DNA of 64,000 nt, taken from Dactylonectria macrodidyma. Taxonomy: Eukaryota; Ascomycota; Sordariomycetes; Hypocreales; Nectriaceae. Both the position numbers and the translations under genes were made by a program. The notes beneath the pieces are model-generated. The model searched no databases and was not told the DNA's origin. It saw only the letters and a list, made by a program, of their open reading frames with translations. Below, in pieces: positions 11,764 through 22,337 of the stretch; the first letter of the stretch is position 1, and each line of letters opens with the position of its first letter. The stretch spans positions 1-64,000 of the forward strand of contig JAGMUV010000050.1 of NCBI GenBank assembly GCA_020744425.1. Direction: 5' to 3'.

Positions 11764-11956
11764 TGTCACGGGCCAGATGAGATCAACTCAAGAGGTAATG
11801 CCACTGTATTGCGAGAATACTACGATGAAGAGGAAAGAGAAAGCGGGCAGGCGCGTAGACGCGTACACGCGTTGATAGTCCCTGTGGCCTGCCCCGTGCG
11901 TCCTAGTTACGTATCGACCCCACCCTGGGTCCGGCACTCCAGACGCTCCCGTCACA
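11764..11956. mobile_element. Solo LTR, 193 bp, target duplication GTGCT
   Basis: Starts TGTCACGGG and ends CCCGTCACA. It is flanked by GTGCT on both sides (11759-11763 and 11957-11961). It is nearly the reverse complement of 42484-42676, which has the same length and its own perfect 5-bp duplication. Together these show an LTR retrotransposon family reduced to solo LTRs by recombination. No internal region of this family is in the window, so superfamily cannot be set. Confidence 0.88.
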
Positions 11957-12130
11957 GTGCTGTAACGATCCACACTTCGCATTACGTCTCCTAGCCCGTC
12001 AGGCCAAAAGATAAGTCTATAATCACAATGGTAGCGATTACAGGTGTGGATAACAGCTATTAAATAGGGTCTTATGCACGCCCGGCTCTTCCAGGTCGTA
12101 ACATGTGCGGGTTGGACAGAATCCTCAGAC

Positions 12131-12350
12131 TACCGTAGAAACTCGAGAAATTCAGCCTCTTGGCAAAGTGGGTTTTTGCTCCACTATGCACGTTTAAGCC
12201 CCTAGTGCGCAGCCACGCCCATAATCAACCCAATTACACATGCAGAAGCTGTTTTTATCTCCTCCTTATATCCAGAGCAGCCATTGGTCAGTCGTGTGTC
12301 TGACTGTATCCACTTTGCCAAGAGGCTGAATTTCTCGAGTTTCTACGGTA
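12131..12350. mobile_element. 220-bp MITE with perfect 40-bp inverted repeats
   Basis: The 40 bases at 12131-12170 (starting TACCGTAGAAACTCGAGAAA) recur exactly inverted at 12311-12350, with TA at both outer edges. Its terminal CCGTAGAAACTC closely matches the CCGTAAAAACTC end of the pogo element at 8.0-10.5 kb. It is probably a non-autonomous relative that a pogo transposase of this type could move. No coding capacity. Confidence 0.88.
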
Positions 12351-12450
12351 TTTACTCGAGGAGCCGTAAAAGTAACGGGACCTTTGGCGCTAGTCCTAAT
12401 ATCGCTAGACTCCTCTTGTAAAATGGTCTGAGCTTGCTGAGGTAAGACAG

Positions 12451-12884
12451 TCGTTCGGTCTGATGTAGGGGCCTAATGCAATAGAAATGTGACAATTATG
12501 TATCTTGTTAGGTTATATACTGGATAATTCCTAGCTGTAGCAATAAGCGGGCACCCTGAACTTTTGGCGTAGCTGGTGAATCCATCATATCTCTTGAATT
12601 GGGAAATCGTCAATTGAATCAGCTAGGAAGCCCCTCTCGCTGTAATCTATGTGATGGGTGTTCTTGTTGATTAGCGACTTGGGCGTGGGATTTCCGAGTG
12701 ACCCGCCCGACCCGCGCTGTGGCCTGAGGCACCTACCTGGCCAGGACGTTCCGTCTGACATGAATTGCACCTCTGTAGTCTTCATGATCCAATCTAAACA
12801 GCTAGTCCGCTATTATGGTGATCAGTCTTTCTGTGGCGAGAGCTACCGTGTGGAGGCTTGTGGATCGCGTGGTTTGCTCTTGGA
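12451..12884. other. 3' flank of the cyclin gene, nothing recognised
   Basis: No supported feature. Confidence 0.4.
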
Positions 12885-13376
12885 TCATGAGCTTGTTGTC
12901 GCCCATATTGCTGCAGTAACAGGCCACGACCCGTGCACACGCATTTCGTAGCACAAGCCCGCATACGTCGTATCGAACTGCTCCTTGGTCACGGCGAGGT
13001 CCCACCCCAGCAGTTCCAGAAGTGCCATCTCGGTCTGGAAAATTTCCACGTCCGAGATGCCGAAACTGCGCAGCCAGGGCCTCACCCACCAACTCGTGGC
13101 TCCATCGTTGGCAAATTTGTACGCGAGATTGAGCAAGACGACGAGAATCCTGTACGGCGTACACACTTGCACCTTGGCCATCATTCTTAGGGTCGGATAG
13201 GCTCTTTCGAGATAGATGAGCATGATGATTAGATCGACGTATTGAATGTGAAAAGTCGCGACGGAGAAGCTGATGAAGTCTGCGATGCGAGGCGCGTTGC
13301 AGCAGCAAGGAAGGCGTGGTTTGTTATGCATTCCAAGGAGCAGCTGTGTTGACCGTTGCACAACTTCGTTCAACAT
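12885..13376 (-). CDS. Cyclin-like protein
   Basis: A 163-residue minus-strand frame. Residues about 30-140 resemble a cyclin box of the fungal Pho80/PCL group. The diagnostic pieces are a helix with YLERAY, then TPYRILVVLLNLAYKFANDG, then SDVEIFQTEMALLELLGWDLAVTKEQF. Such cyclins bind a cyclin-dependent kinase. The frame covers little beyond the box and may lack upstream exons. The partner kinase and process cannot be inferred from the neighbours. Confidence 0.6.
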   Translation of the reverse strand: MLNEVVQRSTQLLLGMHNKPRLPCCCNAPRIADFISFSVATFHIQYVDLIIMLIYLERAYPTLRMMAKVQVCTPYRILVVLLNLAYKFANDGATSWWVRPWLRSFGISDVEIFQTEMALLELLGWDLAVTKEQFDTTYAGLCYEMRVHGSWPVTAAIWATTSS

Positions 13377-14423
13377 TGCTGCAAGCTCCTAATCGGACAC
13401 AGCCAGGAGCGCCCTTCGAGCATTTTGTAGGCTGCTGCCCGCAGAGGGAAGAATCTCATCCTCTCCAGAAAACGCACCTGGATGAGTTGGAAGTATCGCG
13501 CCGATGTCAGTTGAGTACTATAGCAATGAGTGCCTAGTACTGAGTCATGGCTCGATTGACGAGAGTCTCTGCATGGGAGATGTCGAGGGTGTTCTTGATT
13601 TAGCTTTCTGGAACACTGACCCCTGTTTAGGTTGTCTCTTGGTCATCTCCCCCATGTCAGAATTGGTCGTTTTTGGTGTCTAGGATTCCACCTACTTCTT
13701 GTGTCTGTCTTTTTCAGCCCCGTGTCACGCTGATTCCGGCATCACGCGTCGACATGGCAGCGATATTGCAGCAACATCATACCAACACTGTGCCGTCTTC
13801 AGTTCGCACCTTACAGCCATATCCGAAACGGGCCGGCGCCGCCGGCGCCAATAGTTTGCGCAACTCTTGTCTATAGTTACTAAGTTGCATTGGCACGGAA
13901 GGCCATAGTGATCGGGTGTCTCCAAAAAAAAAAAAGGGGGGGCGGGAAGGCTACGGTGTTGAAACGACGATACCAAATCCGACCTCGACTTTAACTGGCC
14001 TCGTTTTAGAGCGGTCTTTTAGTTACTGGTACAGTAAGTAAGTACAGTGTGCTATTTAAACGAAATTATACGGCGCTCTCTGAGTAACACACTCGTCGAT
14101 TCGCCCTTCACTACGGCGTAAAAAGTCTTGGCTCTTTGCAGCATTTGTTGCTGTTTAATTAAAATGCGCACCCGCCAAGACATCCCGAGGCTGCCCGCCC
14201 GGCGATTTTACCTGCAATTGACTTCTTCTCAATACGGATATTCATTATTCAGGTTGCGTGATTGATCGGCAAAATTAGCTACCAGCAGACAAGGCTAGAA
14301 GGTCGCGTCTCGCGCGTTGACATTTCGACACCATCGTGCTGCTGCGAACAAACAATCTACCATTCCGAGTTCGCCGCCTTGATCACTCACACCGAGCGTC
14401 TGGCTGACCGGCGCTTCGATCCA
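13377..14423. other. Intergenic with a homopolymer junction and GC palindrome
   Basis: No gene is supported. A run of 12 A directly followed by 7 G lies near 13925-13943. A GC-rich palindromic stretch (GCCGGCGCCGCCGGCGCC) lies near 13833-13850. Both are simple-sequence features without an assignable role. Confidence 0.45.
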
Positions 14424-15230
14424 TCAAAGTCCAAGCATCGGCATCTCTCCAAATGAGGAAAAGCTGAGATAGGGATCCACCGTGGCAGGGTTGAAGTTGA
14501 ACATGTTACCATCCGGTATCTGATACTGAAACGGATGGGATGGGTAAGAAGAGAAAGCTGGCAGGTAGTCCGACCCGTATTCGGGTGGAGCAAACCATGC
14601 GAACTCGTCCTCGAGTAGATAGGACGACGCAAAGTCCATTGTTGGCTCCAGCTCAGGCACTGGCTCGAAGATGTTGAGCCAGCCGCCCGGCTCAGGCGAT
14701 GCCGTAGCTTCGTTGGGAGGTAGAAGGGTCGCGAGCTCCGTCGTCGTCGCCGCCGCCGTCGCTATCGCAGGAGGAGGAGGAGGAGGAGGAGGAAGAGCAA
14801 GAGGAGCCGCGGCGGTGTACAGCGGCGTCCCCAGCTCTACTGTCGGGCGACGACACACGACTGCGGTTGCGCTCTCAGCATCGCCCTGAAGGATTGATAT
14901 CATGTCCGCCAAGTCATTTCTTCGAGCAGCCTCAGCTAGCCTATCCATCTTCGCTTCAAGCTCAACTATCTTTTTCTCATACTGACGCTTCTTCTCCGCC
15001 TCCCTTTTTCGATGATTTCGTTGGGCTATGCGGTTCTTCTCTCTCTTTTCCAACTTTTTCTCCTCTGGTTCCTGGCGCATACTCTGTCGGCCAGCAGCGT
15101 ACCGGCTTGATCTTAAGTACAGGGTCTTGTCGCCCCAGCCCCATGCTTCTCCCGCAGAAGTACGGACTCCGAGTTTCAGTTCCGGACACGCGCGGCTACT
15201 TCTAGTCCTATTGCAACCTGGGGCTCGCAT
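14424..15230 (-). CDS. bZIP transcription factor
   Basis: Up to 268 residues. The basic region (EKREKNRIAQRNHRKREAEK) has the invariant N-x7-R spacing and is followed by a short heptad helix. It belongs to the fungal NRIAQRNHR group found in several pathway and cluster regulators. Behind it are a polyproline run of eight and an acidic/aromatic C-terminus (residues about 180-268) that could serve in activation. The conserved part begins near an internal ATG at 15080 (MRQEPEEKK), a better start than the outer ATG at 15230 unless an intron lies upstream. Target genes are unknown; no biosynthetic cluster lies beside it. Confidence 0.75.
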   Translation of the reverse strand: MRAPGCNRTRSSRACPELKLGVRTSAGEAWGWGDKTLYLRSSRYAAGRQSMRQEPEEKKLEKREKNRIAQRNHRKREAEKKRQYEKKIVELEAKMDRLAEAARRNDLADMISILQGDAESATAVVCRRPTVELGTPLYTAAAPLALPPPPPPPPAIATAAATTTELATLLPPNEATASPEPGGWLNIFEPVPELEPTMDFASSYLLEDEFAWFAPPEYGSDYLPAFSSYPSHPFQYQIPDGNMFNFNPATVDPYLSFSSFGEMPMLGL

Positions 15231-15894
15231 CTGACCTTTGTTAGTTCGTTTCAGAATGAGACGACTGGGCTTTGCAGCTGTGAACCGTCGTGGGGTTGTC
15301 GCCTACTATCGTGTCTTACGTCACACCTGAGACTAGAGCCTGTAGGTCAGACACGGCATTTCTCGATGGAGCGCAGGATGCTCGATCCGCATCGCTGCTG
15401 CCAGGCAGTGCGCCGACCAGGCTGCGATAGCGATGCGGCGACCCGCAACTCATCGGACTAGCATTTTGCGGATGCGAGAGATGTTCATGCCGTAACGTTA
15501 CTAACGAACCCATCGACGCGACACGCAAGTACAAGACAAACTTCCCATCCTGACAAATGATTTGTGTTAGGGAGGGTGCCTGCGATGAGTCATGCTCCTG
15601 CTGAAGAAGGCAGCTACATATGACCGACCATTGAGTAAAAATGTTTTAGGGTTTTGGGTTGTCTTCATCCTGTGGGCTTCCCTTACGCGCAGCTACCTCT
15701 TAGTCCTGGGGGGGAATAGAAGGCAGGGAGACATAGAAGAGGAGACAAAAAAAAGGGAAGGAAAGGAGGGAAGAAAGAAAACAAAAGAAAATATACCACT
15801 GCCAGAATGACTACACTACTTTTACACTCCCGACAAGTGTGTCATCGAGGATTATGGGAGTTAATAAAATGGCCTTCTAGCCCAGCACCGATCC
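15231..15894. other. Intergenic between divergent bZIP and membrane-protein genes
   Basis: A purine-rich tract lies at about 15725-15795. Otherwise nothing recognised. Confidence 0.4.
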
Positions 15895-16693
15895 ATGCAC
15901 TTCTCATCGCGTGTACCTACGCTTATTGAGTTTCAGGAATGGGTGATTACCTGGCTGATTGTTCTCATCACTGTCCCTTTTCTGCTGGGGACCCAGACTG
16001 ATGCCCCGTATTTTTGCTCTCTCCTCAACGTACGGCCTGACTCAGCAGTCCTAAGCGCGTCACACTAACAACCGCAAGGTCACCACGTCGGCTTCCTCCC
16101 AGAATAGCTCCCTACACAACGCCTCCTCCGGAGCCATGTGCTTGAACACGGACGGCAGCTATGTTTTGTTCGACAAACCTCAGCCTCTGTATCAGCAGCC
16201 GTTCTGGAACCTGTCGCAGACGAACGTCGGCATGGACCCTCCGGGGGAAATAGTGTATATCATGGCTCGTGCAGTGGAGTGGCTATTCGCCAGTTCGCTC
16301 TTGACCTCGAGCGTATGGCTAGTGCTTGTATTAGTGTTCAGGCCACACATGCTGACATGGCTCGTGTGGTGCCTGTCCTTCACGATATGCTTGATAGCAG
16401 TCGTGCTCGTCTTATTGGCAGGGCAGTCTATGCGAGGGGCTTCGGCGCCTGCAAGCTGGAACGTGTCATATGGGACTAGCTTGTACGCGATTCTCTCTGT
16501 TTTAGCATTCCTCCTGGCGTACGGAACACGGAGGGCACTGATGGCGCACTTGTTGCGGCGCCGCCTACAGGAGGTAATAAAAGCACAGGACAGGTATCAC
16601 TGCACAACGGCACGTGTGCAGTTGGTTCACCAGTCGCAGCTGTCTTCGTCAACGGCATCGTTTGTTGGTTTTGGCCCTCGGAATGTGGTTTGA
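15895..16693 (+). CDS. Four-helix plasma-membrane protein, function unknown
   Basis: Model: exons 15895-16029 and 16079-16693 around a 49-nt intron (GTACGG donor, CACTAAC branch, AAG acceptor), phase 0, 249 residues. Helix 1 (WLIVLITVPFLLG) is followed by a loop with three N-glycosylation sequons (NVT, NSS, NAS) and cysteines. Three more hydrophobic helices and a basic cytoplasmic tail follow. The topology resembles tetraspanning fungal membrane proteins such as the Sur7/PalI-like group, but I see no diagnostic motif. The model supports a real gene because the intron joins the first helix to the rest in frame. Confidence 0.55.
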
Positions 16694-17395
16694 TTTGAGT
16701 CCTAGGTTTGAATGTGGGCGGACGGGACAGAGTATAAGCTCCCGAGGTTCAAGTGCATAGTACCGGAGGCATACGTGCCGAAGCTGTAAAAGACATCGTT
16801 GCACTTTGGGGCTGCGTCGCATATCACAAGAATAGGAACGAGGGTTGCGTCTGAAGCAAAACAAGGAGTTCATTCTTTCGTGCTTGACCAGTGTGGATCG
16901 AGGAGACGAGAGTGATAGTCATGGAAGACGAGCACAGCGCACCTTCGCTTGTTCCAATAGCCACGAGAAGCTGCTTTGCCCCATATTGGAGCCGTTTGCT
17001 TCTTTCTTTCCCCCGGTATTTCTTTCTCTTCTTCACTAGGTCCATGAGTGTACGTGTAAACATATACCGGTACGCTTTTGCACATTCCAAGGTTTTGCTC
17101 TTGCACACAAACAGAAAGGACAACAAGGAGAACGAGGTGCTCTTTCATCAGCCTTGCTAGTCATTATAGAACCTATTGTGTTTACTATTGCACCTTCACA
17201 GAAAATATCGTGGTTGCACAATGCTCTCCTCTTGCTTCACCCCACCATAGCTTAAATGATGACCACTCTTTTGCTCCCCTCGCTCTGGGCATCCAGGTGA
17301 CAGTGTGCACAACATTAGAGTTTTCTGTTGAATAAGTGAAATACCATCACGTAGGCTCATCCCTGTGTGTGATGATGAGGTATCCTTCGCACTAA
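16694..17395. other. Intergenic, nothing recognised
   Basis: Short overlapping frames on both strands show no protein character. No repeats seen. Confidence 0.4.
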
Positions 17396-17820
17396 CTAAG
17401 CCGCCAGTACGTGAGAAGGAGGATGACGGATGAGGGATGACTCGAATCGCCCTCTGCCGACTGCGGAGATGCAGTTTTGGAGATTTAGCACCAGATTTTG
17501 AAGAAACCAGATCTGTGATAGGTGCAAGAGCTCCGGAGCGAAGAGTTCATCCTCGCCCTTCGCCTCTCCTACAGCGACAAAGTGCCAGTGCCCAGGTGGC
17601 GAGAGCCGCACGACGCAGTGATCATGTCGGCACCATAGAATGAACCACCGACGCCAATTCTGTATGAACGTCTTGGTCGATTCTTCTATTAGCTCCCAAG
17701 ACCAGCCAATTTCCTCCATCTTGTCTCCGTAGCGTGATGGAATTTGTGTGATAGTATGCAGTGCATTCAGCGATAGATCGCCAATGTCTTGACCGGTTTG
17801 TTCTACAAGAGCAGCGCGAA
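17396..17820 (-). other. Possible coding remnant beside the microsatellite
   Basis: A minus-strand open stretch with protein-like composition (for example SRYGDKMEEIGWSWELIEES and WRRWFILWCRHDH) runs to a stop at 17396. Its upstream side is the CAGA microsatellite. I do not recognise a family. It may be the 3' exon of a gene whose 5' part is lost, or chance. Confidence 0.25.
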
Positions 17821-17867
17821 GAATTATAGAGAAATAGACAGAGATAAACTTATACACAGACACAGGC

Positions 17868-18062
<195 letters not shown>

Positions 18063-18662
18063 CATACGAATAGAGACAGAGACCGTCGAATGCTCATGGC
18101 ATCACCAGCACAGCAGTGCGCCAATGACTCATCTTTTGTTGACACGTACATTACTTGGCTCAAATTTAGAATACTTTGATGAGTCATTGGGCTGCGGCTC
18201 GTCTGTCAGCTACGTTCGTCTGAGGTTTCTACTATGGTAGGAGAGGCTGCATGGTCTGGCCACTTTAGTCGCCGGCGCCGTGCTTTCATGACGATTTATC
18301 CTTTTCTTTGGAGAAACGACTAACAGGAATAGAGAGAAGAAAGTGAGAGACTAGGATGACCGAGAAGAGTGCACACTGCTTTTTAGAAAATTGGATTGAA
18401 GCTGAGATCTACTACACGAATCTCGTGTGCGGGAATTTCTAACAATCCCAGCTCGCATGAGCTGGAAATGCTTGATCTTAGGCAAATATGAAAGCATTGG
18501 GTTTTTAAAATGCTTAAAATGTGAAGGAAACTGTGCTTTTTTGACTTTGTGAAAGAAGCAACTCGCCCTTGATGGTGCGGACGGCAAAGTAAGAAGTGCA
18601 GAGAGCAGAATAGGAAGAATTTCTAACAAAGTTGGAAAAGGGTTCGGCTGATAACGATATTG

Positions 18663-18840
18663 TACAGTTATGAGCATAACTAGCTTCCTCTTTGTATTGA
18701 CATTGGTCTTTCTGAAAATGGAGCTGGCACTTAATTTTATAAAGCTGATTGGCTTAAAGAGCTGAAAGTGGATGCAGGTACCCACTTTACACACTGCATG
18801 ATTGTTAAAAAAGAGGAAGCTGTTTATGCCCATAACTGTA
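18663..18840. mobile_element. 176-bp MITE with TA target site
   Basis: An imperfect 31-bp inverted repeat (left CAGTTATGAGCATAACTAGC, 18665 onward; right arm to 18838, four differences) is flanked by TA on both sides (18663-18664, 18839-18840). The interior is AT-rich and non-coding. The ends suggest a Tc1/mariner-superfamily non-autonomous element, unrelated to the 12.1-kb MITE. Confidence 0.75.
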
Positions 18841-19176
18841 TAATAGCTTGTTGAAATATCGCTCCATCGGTGAGCTTAGAACTAGTCCATGGCAGCTCGA
18901 AGTGACTTCAACTCCTCATAGCGTGTACAAATCCAAGCAGAAGCGTTGGTTTTCCTCTTGTGTGACTTCCAAACGACCCATAAACCGGTCGCCCCCGAAG
19001 GCATGTTTCCGTGTCCTGCTCCCGTGGTCTACAAATACAGTCAAGGTTTCATCGAGTCGGAGACATGACAGGTGGTACTTTGCGTCCTTCAGTGTACGAT
19101 CCATCGGCACACAATGCCCGCGGAGGTGAAGGTGCCTAAGGGGGAGAGGGACTTGGGATAGGCGCTTGTGCGTATG
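18841..19176. other. 3' flank of the F-box gene
   Basis: No supported feature. Confidence 0.35.
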
Positions 19177-20424
19177 TCAGTGACGTGATGCTATACTAGT
19201 GCGTGAAGGGACACAACGTACCATAATATCCTTTCTTCGGCCCCTCCTTCCCTGGACGTCTCGGAACTCTACCGGAAGACCAAGAAACTCGAGATGCGGA
19301 CACATGTTGAGAAGGGCCTGCACCTGGTGGAAGTGGAACTTCTTAGAGGAGCGAGGATCCGTAATCTCACGCCTGGAGTCCAGCACTAGGAGCTTGATAC
19401 TTTGGAAGTGGGGTCGGATCAGTGCAATGTTGACGTTGTTGGAGCAGTTCCCGATTCTCAGAGCAAGTTCTTCCAGCCGGCAGCTCCTGCCTAGCTTCCC
19501 TAGAAATGTGGACAAAGTACTGTCGGAGACATGGCCGGCTAACCGAAACGACTTCAGCTCGTTGTGTCCCTCCAGTTGCTGAAGGAATCGGTCCGTACCC
19601 GGGCAAAGGTTGAGCTCGAGGTTGCGGAAAGCCCCAAAGGATGGTTTCGCCATCCTCAGATCAACGCACTGCAGGGAAAGGTCTTTGACTCTGGCCAAGT
19701 TCAGATAAGGTAAAAGACCGTGAGGAGTAATCATGGGCAGATAAGGAGAGACTCCAAGGCGCAACCTCTGTAACGATTTGCAGTTGGAAAGGTGCCAAGC
19801 GACCCAGCTAAACTCGATGCTGTTCTGGACACGTAGGCTTTCCAGCTCTTTGAGGTCCCGAAAGCAGTGGTCTGTATACTCCCAGCTGACGGAAGTAGAG
19901 AAGGCTGTAATATTGGTTGTTTGGGCGAGGATCGGTGACAGCACGATGCTGAGCATATCCGAATGGCCATCTGGCCAGGAGCGGGTACCATCGCTGACCA
20001 CCCTGATGTGGCGGATGAGAGCGTGTAAACAAGAACGATGGCTTAGAACCCTCAGTGTAGACTTCGTTCCTCTGTCAGGAACCCCGGCGCGAAAACGAAG
20101 CGTGAGTTTCTTGTAGAGCAGTGGCGTGACGAGAGAATAGTAGTATCGGCTACACTGGGAAACACTATTCATGTCACCCAAGGAGAGCTTTTCACAGACC
20201 AGCTGTTGTAGCTCTGGAGGGAGAAACTGCATGGGTGAGAGCACACACTTTGGACACCAGGCATGTTTAAATGCTGAGAGGGAATTGTTTAGTGATTGGA
20301 GAAATCTTGATGCTCGCTGTATTCCAAGCTGTGCCGCACGTAACTCCCCCGCAATGTTTCGCAGTTCGACAGCACTCGCGCCGAACCCGTTCCTACTAGA
20401 GCCTAGGAAGCGCAGAAGTATCAA
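19177..20424 (-). CDS. F-box protein with leucine-rich repeats
   Basis: 415 residues if the first ATG is used. The F-box (LPPELQQLVCEKLSLGDMNS) begins just after an internal ATG at 20232, the more usual position for a fungal F-box, so the true start may be there. After the box come irregular leucine-rich repeats (for example LNLARVKDLSLQCVDLRM, LEELALRIGNCSN). F-box proteins link substrates to the SCF ubiquitin ligase through Skp1; the LRR part would choose the substrate. The substrate is unknown. The frame is intact. Confidence 0.7.
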   Translation of the reverse strand: MILLRFLGSSRNGFGASAVELRNIAGELRAAQLGIQRASRFLQSLNNSLSAFKHAWCPKCVLSPMQFLPPELQQLVCEKLSLGDMNSVSQCSRYYYSLVTPLLYKKLTLRFRAGVPDRGTKSTLRVLSHRSCLHALIRHIRVVSDGTRSWPDGHSDMLSIVLSPILAQTTNITAFSTSVSWEYTDHCFRDLKELESLRVQNSIEFSWVAWHLSNCKSLQRLRLGVSPYLPMITPHGLLPYLNLARVKDLSLQCVDLRMAKPSFGAFRNLELNLCPGTDRFLQQLEGHNELKSFRLAGHVSDSTLSTFLGKLGRSCRLEELALRIGNCSNNVNIALIRPHFQSIKLLVLDSRREITDPRSSKKFHFHQVQALLNMCPHLEFLGLPVEFRDVQGRRGRRKDIMVRCVPSRTSIASRH

Positions 20425-20974
20425 TAGTCACATACTTTACTAGACTTATAACGAGCCGTACACGGGGTTAGAGGACGAGATTGGGTACACAGCCGTTCAT
20501 TCAACTAAAGTGTCAACAACCTTGCATAAGCGTATCTCAAACTTGAACTTGACTGATCTTGCCATGACATAAGCGCGCCGTAAGAGGAGTTGCGTCAAGG
20601 TTGAGCCCTGGGTTCACGTGTGGTGTAAGTGCACACTACATTGTAGCATAGCTTTACGTACAATGCATCTATTCGCCTGGGAAGTGGGCATGGAACAAAG
20701 AAGAAGGGGGTCGCGCATCATCTTATTGTAGTACGGTGCAAGTAATCTACCACGCCATCGCCCTTCTTGGCCCGATCTAGACCTGGGTTTGCTGGATGGA
20801 ATGACATAAGATAGAGACAGAGACTATGCATTCGGTCTGTGTGCCGCTTGCCGTAATCATTTACCAGCTTCTTCTTCGTAACGACTGCCCTAGGCCCTCA
20901 ATGTTAACTAGGCGTTCATCCCACGGTTTTCCAATTAGGAGGACCTCTGATCCACCCTCTGTCTCGCTGTGAAT
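20425..20974. other. Intergenic between divergent F-box and CVNH genes
   Basis: No supported feature. Confidence 0.4.
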
Positions 20975-21552
20975 ATGACTCGCCTTACCTCCCTTAGTCT
21001 GGTGGGCGCCCTCGTCGTTTTAGCAACCAGTGCTACCCAAGACACGCCTACCCATCCAAGGTCATCGGTCGAAGAAACCACGTTTCTTGAGGAGACCTGC
21101 GAGGGCTGTTCTATTTTAGACGATGCCCGGATGGCGTGTGATTGTCGCGCGAAGAACGCATCGATGACATATTCTACTATCGATCTCAGCAGCTGCGTTG
21201 GAAACTGCAATGGCTACTTGTGTTGGGGCGGGGAGTAAGTACCGGACCTGAGACTTCTGCCCAAGAGTTCTAGCTCACGTACTGCTTGCAGTAACTTCGC
21301 TCAATCATGTGATGACCTGCAGTTTCAAGTTGCCGGCCCTACATTTGTTCGATTACGAGCAAGCTGTGAGGGAATGAATGGCAAGCATCAAGAGACGCAG
21401 CTAACCTTAGGTACGTAACCAAATCCCCTGGTCGATTCTAGGTCTTGGGCGGTTTCTAGTATTGGTTCTAACTCGGCCCTGATCCGCTGTTAACTCGTCT
21501 CTTAGGTGATAGGATCATGAATGATGATGGCGTATTGCACTGCGTTAATTGA
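20975..21552 (+). CDS. Secreted cyanovirin-N homology (CVNH) protein
   Basis: Exons 20975-21234, 21292-21410 and 21506-21552, with introns of 57 and 95 nt (GTAAGT...GCAG and GTACGT...TTAG). The phases fit and give 141 residues. An N-terminal signal peptide (MTRLTSLSLVGALVVLATSA) is followed by a CVNH-like module: cysteine-containing strands, STIDLSSCVGNCNGYLCWGG, then NFAQSC and a second half ending NDDGVLHCVN. The IDL..C.GN.NG...W and NF..SC signatures are those of the family, which binds glycans. The second half is less conserved. Likely extracellular sugar binding; ligand unknown. Confidence 0.75.
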
Positions 21553-22337
21553 GTACCGGTACATAGAGGAGCTCATTTGACTGTGGCGGAGATTTATTAG
21601 ACTATATTGATCCCAAGGGAAGGCATGATTCGTAGCGACTTGGAGGACGACGTGCCCAGATTAGAATACACGATTTACGATGGATGCATTCTTACTGTTC
21701 CGTGCAGCGTTAGACCGTTATTGTTGTGCTCTATAATGGGATGGCATGGTCGAGGTGGCCGAACTGATGCCCAGGGAAAAATCAGCTTTGTAGAACAGTA
21801 TATGCCCTGACTCTTATGATTGTTTTTTCGCTTGTCCCGCCTCCCCCGACGACTCCTTAGACTGTTCCGCGAGTTCCCGATCTGTGAGGCAGCCAATACT
21901 GCTTTCCGTCTGCTTCCTGGCCGCCGACGATGCCGTGGCTGAACGAGAATGCCTTGAGCACGTCGATAGGCATAATCGACTCCGGCCGGCATCGGTGTTA
22001 CATTTTGGGGAACAAGGAGCCAGTGGCGGTCACGTCTGCAAGGAGCTGGCTTGTCGTGTTGCCTCGGTCTCCTGGGAGGCGAAGCAGAAAGTCTGTCGCC
22101 TCCGTGGCGCCTCTATCACCACTTAAAATAGGTGGGGGCAGAGGTACATTTCATACGCGTCATTTTTGTTAGTCAAGGTGTCGGGATGCAAAGGCACAGG
22201 TGTGCTAATGCCACTCAATCTCAGGACTCCAGCCATCTAAAGATTTAAAAACTCGAGTTAATATTTGTGATATTAGTACTTTGGCCTAAGATAAGGCAAA
22301 GTATCATCTAGTCAGTGTCAGCGTTACGGTTAGGTAT
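21553..22337. other. Intergenic, nothing recognised
   Basis: No supported gene or paired repeat. Confidence 0.4.

Larger units (their letters stand above)
11152..12446. repeat. 27-bp inverted repeat pair bounding a 1.3-kb repeat island
   Basis: The 27 bases at 11152-11178 (starting CTTACCTCAGCAAGCTCAGA) recur exactly in reverse complement at 12420-12446. The interval holds the solo LTR and the MITE, both inserted later or independently. No target duplication was found outside the pair, so it may be the arms of an old element or two copies of a dispersed repeat. Confidence 0.5.

Noticed and set aside
11764..11956. TTGTCACGGG...CCCGTCACA first read as a MITE with short inverted ends
   Set aside because: The TG...CA borders and perfect 5-bp duplications in both copies fit a solo LTR better.
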